Source: Rhexocercosporidium sp. MPI-PUGE-AT-0058 (Eukaryota; Ascomycota; Leotiomycetes; Helotiales). From it: a stretch of 64,000 nucleotides of DNA. Where the stretch lies: positions 1,054,001-1,118,000 of the forward strand of contig JAGTJL010000010.1 of NCBI GenBank assembly GCA_020746875.1, in the 5' to 3' direction. How positions within the stretch are numbered: position 1 is the stretch's first letter; every line of letters starts with the position of its first letter. Both the position numbers and the translations under genes were made by a program. Below the pieces are notes generated by a model. It was not told where the DNA came from. It saw only the letters and a program-made list of their open reading frames with translations, and did no database searches. Positions 35,701-45,900 of the stretch are shown here, piece after piece.

Positions 35701-37493
35701 CTTTCCTCAGCTTACCTTTGACCACGTACGAACAGCAGAACCCTCGTGCTGATCTGGTATTCGAAGTCATGGAACTCTTGGAGCATTTCAACGAACACAT
35801 CGAATATTATCACAAGATGATCTGGTGGCGAATGGACAGGGACAAGCTATACATGTTGATCGATGGTTTCGTAGTACCACGATCCGACCCAATCACCAGC
35901 ATCGCCTCGGTAGTTGAACGAGACCCAATTGCTGTTGCTGGCAATTGTCTAGTCTTCAGAGTTTCAGCAGGTTCGTTTGTTGGAAGTGCTCAAGCCAAGA
36001 CCCCTGAGGATCTCTTCAATTGGTACGACAACCGACAACCAATCTCATCACCAATGCACATCAGTCTCCCAACCGACGGACTCTACGCTCAAACAATCAT
36101 GGACGAATGCAACGCACTCGAAGAGCACTACGGAAATCATGACTGGGCTCTGAACGATCCTGATCCAGAACTTGGAACTCTCGATCCCACTCTCCTGATG
36201 TCTCGAAGAGCAGAAGCGGGAAATCTAGACCCGACAAAACTCCCGGAGACTATCATCAATCTCTCGAATGGAGGCCAAGCACCCGCACCTCAAGGTCTCG
36301 GAGCAGCTCTTGCAGCAGTCACTAACGCAAACGCATTCCGAGACATGGCAGGTCTGGCAGGAACTCAAAGCCTCGTCCAAGCCGGTCTCGAAACGGCCGC
36401 TGGACTGGCAACCTCATTCGGTGGATCCGCAGCAGGTATCAAGCTTGCCGAGATCGCAGCAAAGAAACAAGCTGTTGACGATGTTGATAAGAAGCTAGCA
36501 TCGATCAAGCGTGCGAAGGATAAGAATCTCGCAACGGACGAGGTCATTCAAGAGAGCACTAAGAAAGCACTCAGCGAACTGAGTGGTCCGCCAGAATCAG
36601 TAGCTCCACACGAAGACAAGTCGCTGCAGAATCTCATCATGGCTGCATCTACTACTCCGAATTCAACAGTCTCTGCACAAACCAAATCCGGTGCCGTTCA
36701 AGTTGCTTATGGAATCAACGCCACCAGAGCAGGTAGTATCATACCCGCATCCAGAAGATTCACCGCACCAGCCTACCTGAATGCCGTCAACTACGCTCGA
36801 AAGCTGCCCCGGCCAACATGGGCTCAATGGATGGCGGCATACCCACCGTACAGAGACGTCGTCGATCCACCAAACCCCACTACACCAGGCATTACCTCCA
36901 GTGACTTTCTTGTGAAGCTCGGAGGGGATTTCCTGAAGAAAGAAGCAGATGGCAGCTTCACATTCGGGAACACCTGCACAGCTCGCTGGAGTCGTGGATG
37001 GCTCTACGCAATCAGTCCCCTCCCCCGCATTCCGCAGACGAGACAACTTCCCAAGACACCACTCTACACCCTCAAAGCCAGTGATAAAAAGTACTACGCC
37101 ATCCGTGTCGCCGATGCAAGAGAGTGGATGTCACGGATTTGGGGACCTGCTCCCGTTGACGTTTCGAAGACCCCAGGGACTGCATTCGATAAAACTCGTC
37201 TTCAGGGAATGAAGGGTATTCTGTGCTTTACTCAACAATTTGGTGATGCGACTGGCCATATTGATGTTTGGGATGGGTCGGGTACGTATACACATGACAA
37301 TAATCCTATTGGTCAAGGGACTGGATATTGGGAAGACTCGAGTAGAGTTGAATTTTGGCCGCTGACTGAAGTTGGACCTCCGGCGCCGGGCCTGCCTGCT
37401 CCGGGACCGCCGAGATTGACTGATGCTAGTGACACAGGAGATGATGGAGATTTTCAGGATGATGAGGATGATGATGGTACAATGGTAGTTTGA
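32748..37493 (+). CDS. Giant bacterial-type protein with C-terminal Tae4-like amidase domain; apparent frameshift
   Basis: Exons 32748-34265, 34320-34905, 34963-35340 and 35462-37493 are joined by three canonical introns (GTAAGT, GTAAGT and GTATGT donors; 54, 57 and 121 nt); about 1,500 residues. No signal peptide or transmembrane segment is visible. Central landmarks such as GYSLGGVAKTLTLAPRQTR, EVIRNINYAHSLTVIYHNI and ARECLFVPFAMKPF recall a family of very large bacterial proteins (from memory). An Ala-rich helical stretch follows. The last 210 residues match Tae4, the type VI secretion DL-endopeptidase that cuts peptidoglycan: PTWAQWMAAYPPY, catalytic-Cys motif GNTCTARWS (Cys codon 36975), KGILCFTQQFGDATGHIDVW (His codon 37257, Asp codon 37263). 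At a T run (33399-33402) the frame before and the conserved-looking frame after differ by one base, so the gene is either broken or mis-sequenced. Horizontal transfer from bacteria is inferred. Confidence 0.75.
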
Positions 37494-38109
37494 GGATTTC
37501 TTTCACTTCTTCATCTTTTCGGGAAGCTCGAACCATTGAGTTGGGACTTTTCAATAAGTATGACTTAACTCTATGCATATTGAAGACACTAGCAGCAGAT
37601 TTAAGTGATTAAATTGGCCATGCCAACTGGTTCATTGTCTTTCCAATCGAGGCGTTTAATTGATGATCATTGTGTCTCTTCGATGGTGGTGTGAAACGAG
37701 ATAGCACCAACTCCTCTTCGTGAAACAGTAACCACTCCCTCCGTCAAAGAACTACCACTTGCAAAAAGCCCGACAATGTTAGAATCAAGAGACATAGAGT
37801 CCATAAATCTCCAAAAATATTTCCTTGTTTGATTTTCGAAGGCCTCTTTCTTTCAGTTCAGTTCTGTTTACTAATAGTATACCCCCTATTACCATGATAG
37901 CCGAGGCCCGAATGACCTCATGACTTCGCGAACCTTGACCGAATCTCCAGCGCGTCAACCACAAGGCGCGTCCCCCAACTCCCAACCCAACCCGACCAAA
38001 GCCAGTTCTCTCACATCTCACACACCCCAATACACCCAAGATTTCAATTTCAAGTACAAGTCGTGGACTTTACAACAAGTAGACTCCGAGATAACCGATA
38101 ATAACGAAA
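37494..38109. other. Intergenic, tandem same-strand genes
   Basis: About 600 bases between the amidase-domain gene and the methyltransferase gene. Nothing recognisable; 3' UTR of one and promoter of the other. An alternative upstream ATG at 37920 opens a different frame and is not used in the model. Confidence 0.5.
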
Positions 38110-39180
38110 ATGGCAAACCAACAACCCACCCTCGAAGAACTACAAAACGACTGGAAGGTTATGTACCAACAGACCCTGCCCCTAGCAGCGAGATCCAAAT
38201 TGCCTTCCCAGGTAATTTCCCCTCCCTCTCTCACACCTCCCTCCTCCCACCTCCGTCACTTCCCATAACCTACCCATCTCCATTCTATGACTTAACACAA
38301 CGCCCAGCCCACCTGGCCAGTCCAACTCGACCACTGCTTCGCACGCATAATTCTCGACTGCAAAATCGGCATCTCCACCCCCTGGACATCCGTTCTCAAA
38401 AGCCCCGCGTACAAGAACATGTCACGCGAGCAGCTAGAGGCGTGTATTCAGCTTGGGAGGGAGATTCTGGATGGTCGGGCGGATTTGGTGGAGTTGGATG
38501 AGAGAAGTTTGGCAGTTAGGGGGAAGAAGGGGAAGGTTGGTGGGAAGAGGAAAGTTGGAGAGGGTGATGAGGAAGGCTTGGATTTGAGTGTGGAGAGCGG
38601 GTCGAAGAGGATGAAGATTACTTCTTCGGATTCTCCTGCGTCGAAAAGAAAGCCGTCGTTGGAACTAGCTGGCAAAAAATTGGACTCGAATTCTGATCTA
38701 GAACCCGAGTCGGAAGAGCCGGATTCGAGAGGCATCAAGACATCCTTTTCAAAGCTAGATACCATATTACCAGATTCTACAACCAGAAACACTAACTCCA
38801 CTTCGGAAAAGGAAGACCTAACCCCCTACCTCAAGAAAATCGCCCTCTCCAGCAAAACCACCTTCCAGAAGCGTGTCCTAACGACACTCTGCCAAGTCCC
38901 CCGCGGCCGCTATACTACCTACGGCAGCATAGCGAAACACCTCTCATCATCCGCTCGAGCAGTCGGGAACGCACTGAGGAATAACCCGTTCGCACCACAG
39001 GTGCCCTGTCATAGGGTGCTAGCCACCGGTGGTGGCTTGGGCGGCTTCCATGGTAGTTGGGGGAGGAAAGGGGAGGAGGGCTTACATGATGAGAAGAAGA
39101 GGAAGTTGTTGAGGGAGGAGGGCGTGAAGTTTGATGGGAGGGGACGGGTTGTAGGGGGGCCTTGGGAGGGATTTACTTGA
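38110..39180 (+). CDS. MGT1: O6-methylguanine-DNA methyltransferase with extra N-terminal domain
   Basis: Suicide DNA-repair enzyme that moves the alkyl group from O6-methylguanine to its own cysteine. Two exons, 38110-38211 and 38308-39180 (96-nt intron, branch CTTAAC, acceptor CCCAG); 324 residues. The C-terminal domain (about 212-324) has FQKRVLTTLCQVPRGRYTTY, the SSARAVGNALRNNPFAP segment and the active-site motif PCHRVL (Cys about 268). Residues 1-100 are a separate conserved fungal module (PTLEELQNDWKVMY, PVQLDHCFARIILD, LDERSLAVRGKKGK) that I recall also as a stand-alone protein of unknown role. An acidic Ser-rich linker (about 105-205) joins them. The fusion is the odd feature. The symbol follows the yeast name. 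Confidence 0.85.
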
Positions 39181-39276
39181 TTGACTTAGTTCTAGACATG
39201 TCACAACTAACGATGCGATGTTTACAGACTACAGTGCAGCAACTTGTCTGGATCTGGTCTTGGATATTTTTGTTAA

Positions 39277-41133
39277 TTATTCCTCAGCAACAAAGTAATA
39301 CCTCAAACTATCTCTTTGCGTAGTATTTTCTCCTACGCCCCGGATACAATAGAGATGCAGAGACCGCTTCTCCAAATCTGCGATTACACCACTGAGTCGT
39401 GCGCGTGCCCATTCAGGTATATCTGCCGTTTCGACGCCTTCCTCTTCTACTTCCATCAGAAACTGGGCGATATCTGCTGAGGTCTGGGAATGCCATTGGG
39501 CTTCTCGCCAGGGCCGGATGAAGAGAAGTGCTATAGCTTCGCGGCGGAGTGTTCGGTCTCGACAGCTCATTGCTGGGGTCATGAGGGGATATATGAGGCC
39601 CACTTGATTCAGTGTCAGCACTTCCCATTAAAATCAGGGGTGAAAGTAACAAGGAAGATTTCAAAGAGCACTTACTATCAAAACTAAACGCCCCACCCGC
39701 AAAGAACTTATGCACATGCCGATGCTTGAGAACAACATCCGCCAAAAAGATAATCTGTTTAAACTCCGACATGAATGTATCATACACCATCTCGCTTTTC
39801 GATAGATGTCCCGCCAGACGAACCGTCATCGTCAACGAATGGATCTTCAAGAGTAAGAAACGGATAGATTCCACACGCTCGATATTCCGAAGCGCGACGC
39901 GGAACATAGGCTCGAAAGCCAACGCCCATCTTCTATTCTCCGCAGCGTACATCTCCTGCTCGACCTGCAATTCTTCCGGTGCGTCGCGGAGCCATGAGGA
40001 GATATCCTTTGGTAGGTTTTCCTCCTTGCTTGATGATTGTCTAACATCTTGCGAGAACTTGAGAAACGCAGATCCATCCGCGAGAGCATAGCCCATGAAA
40101 TGATACGTCCTCCTCATCACAAGATCTAGATACAATCGAGCTTGCTCCAGACTCGTGAATAGTTCCGGCATGTCTTTGATACTCGCACTCCCTTCTTGTT
40201 TAAGCCGCGTGTGTTCACTCGGGGTCCGGGCGTCGTACATGGCCATGACTTGGAGTTCCATACGGTGGTACTGCTGGATGATCTCGTCCTCGATGATATT
40301 TGGGATGGGGGAGGACATTCCGTTCGGTTCCTTTGCGTTGGGTATATCACTTCGGAGCTCTTCCATTAACCTTAACCCGTTTTGTGCGTGCTCAAGTGCA
40401 TTCGAGTAGCGGTATTGCATGTTCTCGATGCAGACCACGAGTAGACACACTATCATCGCTGTGCGTCTAACTTCCCCTCTTCCCATCAGAGACATCGTCC
40501 CTTTTGCTCCTTCTAGGAACTTATCGTAATGCTCGAGGGCAAAGGCACGAACTGATGATGCCACGGGATAATGCCCACCAAGTACCATAGAAGCTCTCCC
40601 CTTATCTGAGATAGGTACAGTACTCGGATCTCTCAACGATCTATTTAATGCGCCAATGGCGATAATCGCATGCCGGATGAAGGGTTGGCTCTGACCTGCT
40701 TGCAGCAAGAGCTGGTGCCATATCGACCGATTCGAAGAAGACAGCTGAGGAGCAACCTCTTCACAGTAAAATCGGAAGCAGCAGAACTCATCTTGGCTCC
40801 TGAAAACTCGGATGACAGGTTCTCTCTTCGGAGTAGAGTTCTGGATGACCGCAGAAGTGGCAGATCGATTGATGGCAGGTCTGTTCTGGATCGACTCGAC
40901 TTGGGCCGGCTCGTAGCCGTCACAATATCCTTCACCGAACTTCTGGCATCGAAGACATTGCGGTCTTGTCTCATCGCACTTGACTCTGCGTATCTAGACG
41001 AAGTCAGCAGAGGAGGGAAACGCAGCTGTGCTCGGGTCCTGACCTTACAGGTAACACAACCTGTTTTGACTTTCGGCTTCTTCGCTCTCCTCCTATTCGA
41101 TTCTCGAGATGTACTCGGAGCGTTCATCATCAT
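39277..41133 (-). CDS. Zn2Cys6 binuclear cluster transcription factor
   Basis: Three exons on minus: 41133-41044, 40993-39676, 39602-39277; 577 residues. The first intron splits the zinc cluster (KTGCVTCK joined to IRRVKCDETRPQCLRCQK and then GEGYCDGY), giving the CX2CX6CX6CX2CX6C pattern of the fungal GAL4-type DNA-binding domain at about residues 25-52. A basic region, RESNRRRAKKPKVK, precedes it. The rest is the typical helical regulatory region (FIRHAIIAIGALNRSL, EHAQNGLRLMEEL) with a C-terminal CRDRTLRREAIALLF motif after the second intron. No target is evident; it is convergent with the methyltransferase gene and divergent from mitochondrial bL33m, and its function cannot be read from either. 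Confidence 0.9.
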
Positions 41134-41922
41134 CGTACAACTTCACTTCTGCAAGAACAAGATAATTGAAAGCAGGAGGAATGACAATTGCTCGAGGGAA
41201 TTAGCAGGCATGTGGTAAGCTGCACAAGCATGTATCCGGAACGGGTCTGATTTTTTCGCCACTTTGCAAAAGCTAATGGACATGAAGGTGAGGGACAGCT
41301 AGTTCCACGATAGAAAGGGAGTTGGCTACCCAATGGGAGGCATGATGTTAACTATAGCCACTGATATGTAATGCAAGTAAGAATCGCGGGAAGAGCCACT
41401 CAACCGGGGAGGAAAGAGTAATAAGTCCGAGTCACCGTAGGGCTGGAGTCGTCGTAACGTCAGCCAATTATCCAACTTCACAGGCCCCTGATGACTGGGT
41501 TCGATGTCTTTAAAAAGTGAGATTTAAGGTCTGGAAGGTTCCTAGGGCTTAGCGACACTGATCGTCGAGCTGAAGGTTGGCATGTTGGACAAAATGCCGA
41601 TCAGCTGAACAGGAGGATGGAAAGAAATTTTTGTCGGTCTAAATGGCTTTGCCATCAACAACTTGCTAATTCAGGCTGACGAAATTTTTTGTGTCTGTTT
41701 CTACAACGCGCATATGTCAATAATTTCAAGTCCATTTGTTGTTTAGATATTGTTTAGATGTTGTTGAACCCCTGAAAGAGCCGACTGGGTGGAAGTGGAT
41801 CTCCCAGCAGCTTCAGGACAGTCCAGCCTCGCAGCCTGAGGCCTCACAAAATTTCACGATCCACCTACACTCAACCTCATCTTCCTCCACTGGCAAGTGA
41901 GCTTCTCAACCAAGAACATACA
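41134..41922. promoter_or_regulatory. Divergent promoter region, Zn2Cys6 factor and bL33m
   Basis: About 790 bases between two start codons pointing apart. No ORF of note. Includes a tandem ATTGTTTAGAT-like duplication around 41738-41762. Confidence 0.5.
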
Positions 41923-42380
41923 ATGGCAAAGAAAGGTGACCAAACATCCATCGGTTTCCAAGTCTGCTTACTAACACTCGCCAGTGAAATCCCGCACAAT
42001 CGCCGTAAGGCTGGTGTCTATGGCGCTCACCGGATACTACAAAACCCTCGTACGACCGCGGTTACACCGACCTTTGAGCATGCTGAAATACGATCCTGTT
42101 GGTACGTTGCATATATCTACCTTATCTCTAGTGCTGGCAATTGGTCTGTGCGGACTGTGGTAAGCTTCGTGGATTGTGATTTGGGGTTGGGCAAAGCGAG
42201 GTTAGGGACGGAATATGAGGAGGTGCCATGGGCGGAGAGGCAGGATGGCAGATGAGTCTATGAGATGTGATACTTCAAGGAGAAGCTCTTATGACTTTAA
42301 TCTACAGATCTCGGCTAACGATTGTATCTACAGTACGAAAGAAGGTCCTTTTCCTTGAACAGAAACGCGGCGGGCGGTAG
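41923..42380 (+). CDS. MRPL39: Mitochondrial large-subunit ribosomal protein bL33m
   Basis: Component of the mitochondrial 54S ribosomal subunit. Three exons, 41923-41935, 41985-42101, 42334-42380 (introns of 49 and 232 nt); 58 residues: [17 protein letters not shown], then [20 protein letters not shown] and [19 protein letters not shown]. This is essentially the full consensus of fungal mitochondrial L33 (yeast Mrpl39). The first coding exon is only 13 nt, so an intron-blind scan sees an unrelated 110-codon frame instead. Each splice site is canonical, with branch sites CTAAC and GCTAAC. As usual for L33 the protein is tiny, basic and lacks a long presequence. Confidence 0.93.
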
Positions 42381-42953
42381 TCAGCACTCTGGGACTCGAC
42401 GCACACAGAGATGATCACTTAATCAGAGTCGTACATTACGGAGATTGAGAGAGCATCACTAAGTTGGCCTGAGAAGACTGGGTCATTGCACATTGCACAT
42501 CCAATTGGGAGTCTGTACGAGACATCAGGGCGTTTTGGAATGCATCAGGGGAATCGAGCAACTTGGGTGTACAAGTATGAGATCAGCAAATTTACATATC
42601 TAGCCATGACTATTGCAGCAAGCTTAGATGTGGTGGCTGTAAGACACAGTAATGCCAGCAAACCAGCAATATATCCGCGCAAAACATATCTCCTCCAACA
42701 ACAACACACTCTTTGCCATCTTCTTACAACCTTTTGGTGTTGCATCATGCCCTCCTCCCCTGCTCTCATCATCCACAGCATAAAGCAAGTTGACAAGGCT
42801 AGTATATCGCCTTCGAATATGGTACAAGCAGCAAGAAATGCAGACGGTATAGGTGGTCAACGGACCAAATCTGGAATTTTCAAGTGAAAGACACCCGGGT
42901 CAGCCATAGATGGGGCATGGTCTCCGGAACGGAAAGCAAGCACATCCCTCTCT
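42381..42953. other. Convergent intergenic region
   Basis: About 570 bases between the 3' ends of bL33m and the coiled-coil gene. A 133-codon open frame (42486-42887) overlaps frames on the other strand and has no domain. Confidence 0.5.
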
Positions 42954-45900
42954 TCATGATATCTTTCTATTGTCTTGAGAATCTGGGATTTCCTGAGAAA
43001 TGGTTCTTCCTCTCGGTAATGAATGCTGGCGCTTTGGTGCACTACTTGGACCCACACCATCCCATGCTCTCTTGTCGACATCCTTCCCGAAACGGGCGAT
43101 AGGAACAGGACCAGGTGAATTTTGCTTTTCAGCATGACCAGCTGTGTGCTGCCTACTGCTCCGAGAAGTAGTGTTCGATGGGCCGTTGCCACTCTTCATC
43201 CCTTGAATTTGACGTATCCCAAGGCCTTGGCGCGGACGACTCGGAGTATCAACTTTTCTGGTTGGGGCTTCGATTCTCGAAGTCTCAATAGCAAGATGAG
43301 GATTGTGCGTGGGCTTCATGCTGGATTTCTTCCACTGTTGGTTTGTTGACTTCAAGTTTTCACGTAAATGACTAACGGCCTTTGGTGACTCGCTGGAATC
43401 TGTGTCTCGATTTCCTCCGGAAGCGAGTCTGATGCTGTTACCCATAGTGTTGGGATACAATCGTGCAGCTGGACTTCCCTGCCCGGTGGCCTTTAAATTC
43501 GTTTGTAATGTTGCAGCCAAGGTAGCGTCATCGCCGTTTGAGCTGATCATAACAGCCGACTCGGTGCCGCGAAGGGAACTTGGACTTGACGATTTGAACG
43601 TAGCGAAAGGTTTGATTTGGAGTCCGGAGCTCTGTCGGGCTAGTGCTTGTTGCTGATCATTGCTCAGACGAGCAATTCTTGAACTACCAATGCTCTCACG
43701 TAGTCCCATATGAGATGTAACGGGGTGTATAATTTGGGAGGCTACATTTTTGGAGTCGTTTCTGGGCGTAGTGTTTGCCCCGCTCTGTCGCTGAATGTTG
43801 GATTGGGATACGCCGGCTCTGGGTCGAGACTCATACCCCTCCTGTGGCATAGTTCGTGCCGACGTTGGCAAATTGGGGATTATGTTGGCAGATGCCCGTC
43901 GGCGTATCTCGGTCTTGCTCGACATTTGTTGCTGTTCAACTCCAGCCTTGGTTAGTTCGTCGACCTTGCTCTGCAAATCAGTATTCTTCTCCACCAGTTC
44001 GGTTTTTTCGAGTTCCAACGCGCCAACTTTCCGAATCTTTATCTCAACTCGCCGCTGTTCCTCCATTCCAACATTTACGGTTTGAAGAAGCTGTTTTACA
44101 GCTAACTCGATCCTAGAGTTGGTTTCCATTGTAGCGTCCTTGATGGACTGCAGCTCTTGGGAGAATTCTGGGGGTAATTTTGAGCTTGTGGCTCTCAGAA
44201 ACAATTGATGAACTCGTGCCATTTGCTCTCTTGTCTTTTGAATGTACTCGGCTCGTCCGTCGTCTCGATTGCCTCTGTCATTGGCCTGGGCATCAAGCTG
44301 TGCCTGGACCTCTTTTAGTTTCTGCTGGGTGTTTCCAAGCTCTGATTTAGACTCTTGGTATCTTTGCTTAAAAGTGTTGACTTGTGACTCAAGCTTCACT
44401 TTTATTGTCTCTTTCTGTGATTCGGCCTTCCTAGCGAGTACCTGGTGTGACAGTTTAGCCTGTTCTTCCTTGGCAGCCATGTACTTGTCTCGTTCCTCGT
44501 TGAAAGATTTGATGGTCTTTTGGGCGGTAGCGTACTTCTGCTCAAAGCCTTTGATCTGCTGATCTTGGCGGGCAGCAGCTGCACGAACAGACTTGACTTC
44601 ATCCTTGGCTTGGGAGACTTCCTGGTTGACAGTCTCGAGTTGACTCTCGAGCTCTTGGATTCTAGCTTTCAAACGGGGATCCTCTTTTGGTGTAGCAAGG
44701 GCGGCAGCTAGCTCGCCTTCTCTGTTTCTTAGCTGGTCCTGGCATTCGGCAAGCTCTCGGCGAATCTCCTCGAGTCGTTGCATCAAGGTCTGTACCTCAT
44801 GTTCGCGAGCAGTCTTGTCTGCAGCCAAGATTCCGTTGGCCTTCTCAAGGCTTGAAATTTGATCATTGAATCGAGTCTTGATATCTCCGTCGAGGCAAAG
44901 TTGGCGTGCCGTCTCCCTGAGTTCCTCTAGGGTTTTAGCTGTAGCTTCTCTGAAGGAAGCATGTCCAGCGTCTGAGCCTCGGTCTCTGTTTTCAAATCTT
45001 CAAGCCACGGAGTTAGCCCATAATCAAAAAATTTGTAGAAAAATATTGAATCACCTGTAGAAGATATCCTCAACGAGTTTCACCAATGAGGCTTGTGCTT
45101 CCCGCTCAGTAGCCCTCAGCTCTTTGATAAGTGCAGCCACTTCATCAATCCTAGAAAAGGTAAGTTGAGATAATAGACTTCATGGTCATAGGCTCACTTG
45201 GAATGCGTCGTGTTCTCTCCACCCAGTATATTGGCCAGAATACCCTCCTCTTTCTGAAATTGTTCGGATATCGTGGTGGGAAGCTGCTTCAACTGCTCAG
45301 CAAGCTCTCTGCAGACTATAACTTGACCCTCGAGCTGCTTCTCAAGCTGTTCCTTGTACCGAGCTCCACTAGCCAGTTCATGGGCCATTCGGTCGACATC
45401 AGCCTTCAGAGACACTTTCTCCTTCGTTTCTACGCTGTGTGAGCACGTGAGGTCCTGTAGTACTTGGCATGAACTTACCAGTATCGAGAGCTGCCTTGAA
45501 GCCGCTGTTATCTTTGAGGAGCTTCTCGTTGACTACTTCAAGTCTCTTGTTGTGTTTCCGCGCTACATTTGATTAGTTGACTACAACGGTAATAGATAGA
45601 GCTTGCTTGCCAATTGCGAGCTCTATGTTTTGTCGTTCGAGTTCCTTGTTTCGGTTCGACACTAGTAGGTATTAGATCACCCCAACGTATTCCAGAAAGT
45701 GAATTTGCTTACCATTTTGAAATGTCTCTGCTGATACTTTCAAATCTTTTGCCTCTTCAATTGCCTTTTGGATCTTCTCCAAGATCAATCCCTCCCTGTG
45801 TGCCTTGAGAAGATCGCCTGAATCGTTCTGGATCTTAGCGGCCTTATCAATACAATATTTCTGGGCCAGTACCACGTCATTCATATGATCCCTATACTTT

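Noticed and set aside
41501..41530. GGGTTCGATGTC as a tRNA B-box
   Set aside because: No matching A-box or cloverleaf stems nearby.
43122..43955. Several plus-strand open frames across the coiled-coil gene
   Set aside because: All are antisense shadows of its last exon.
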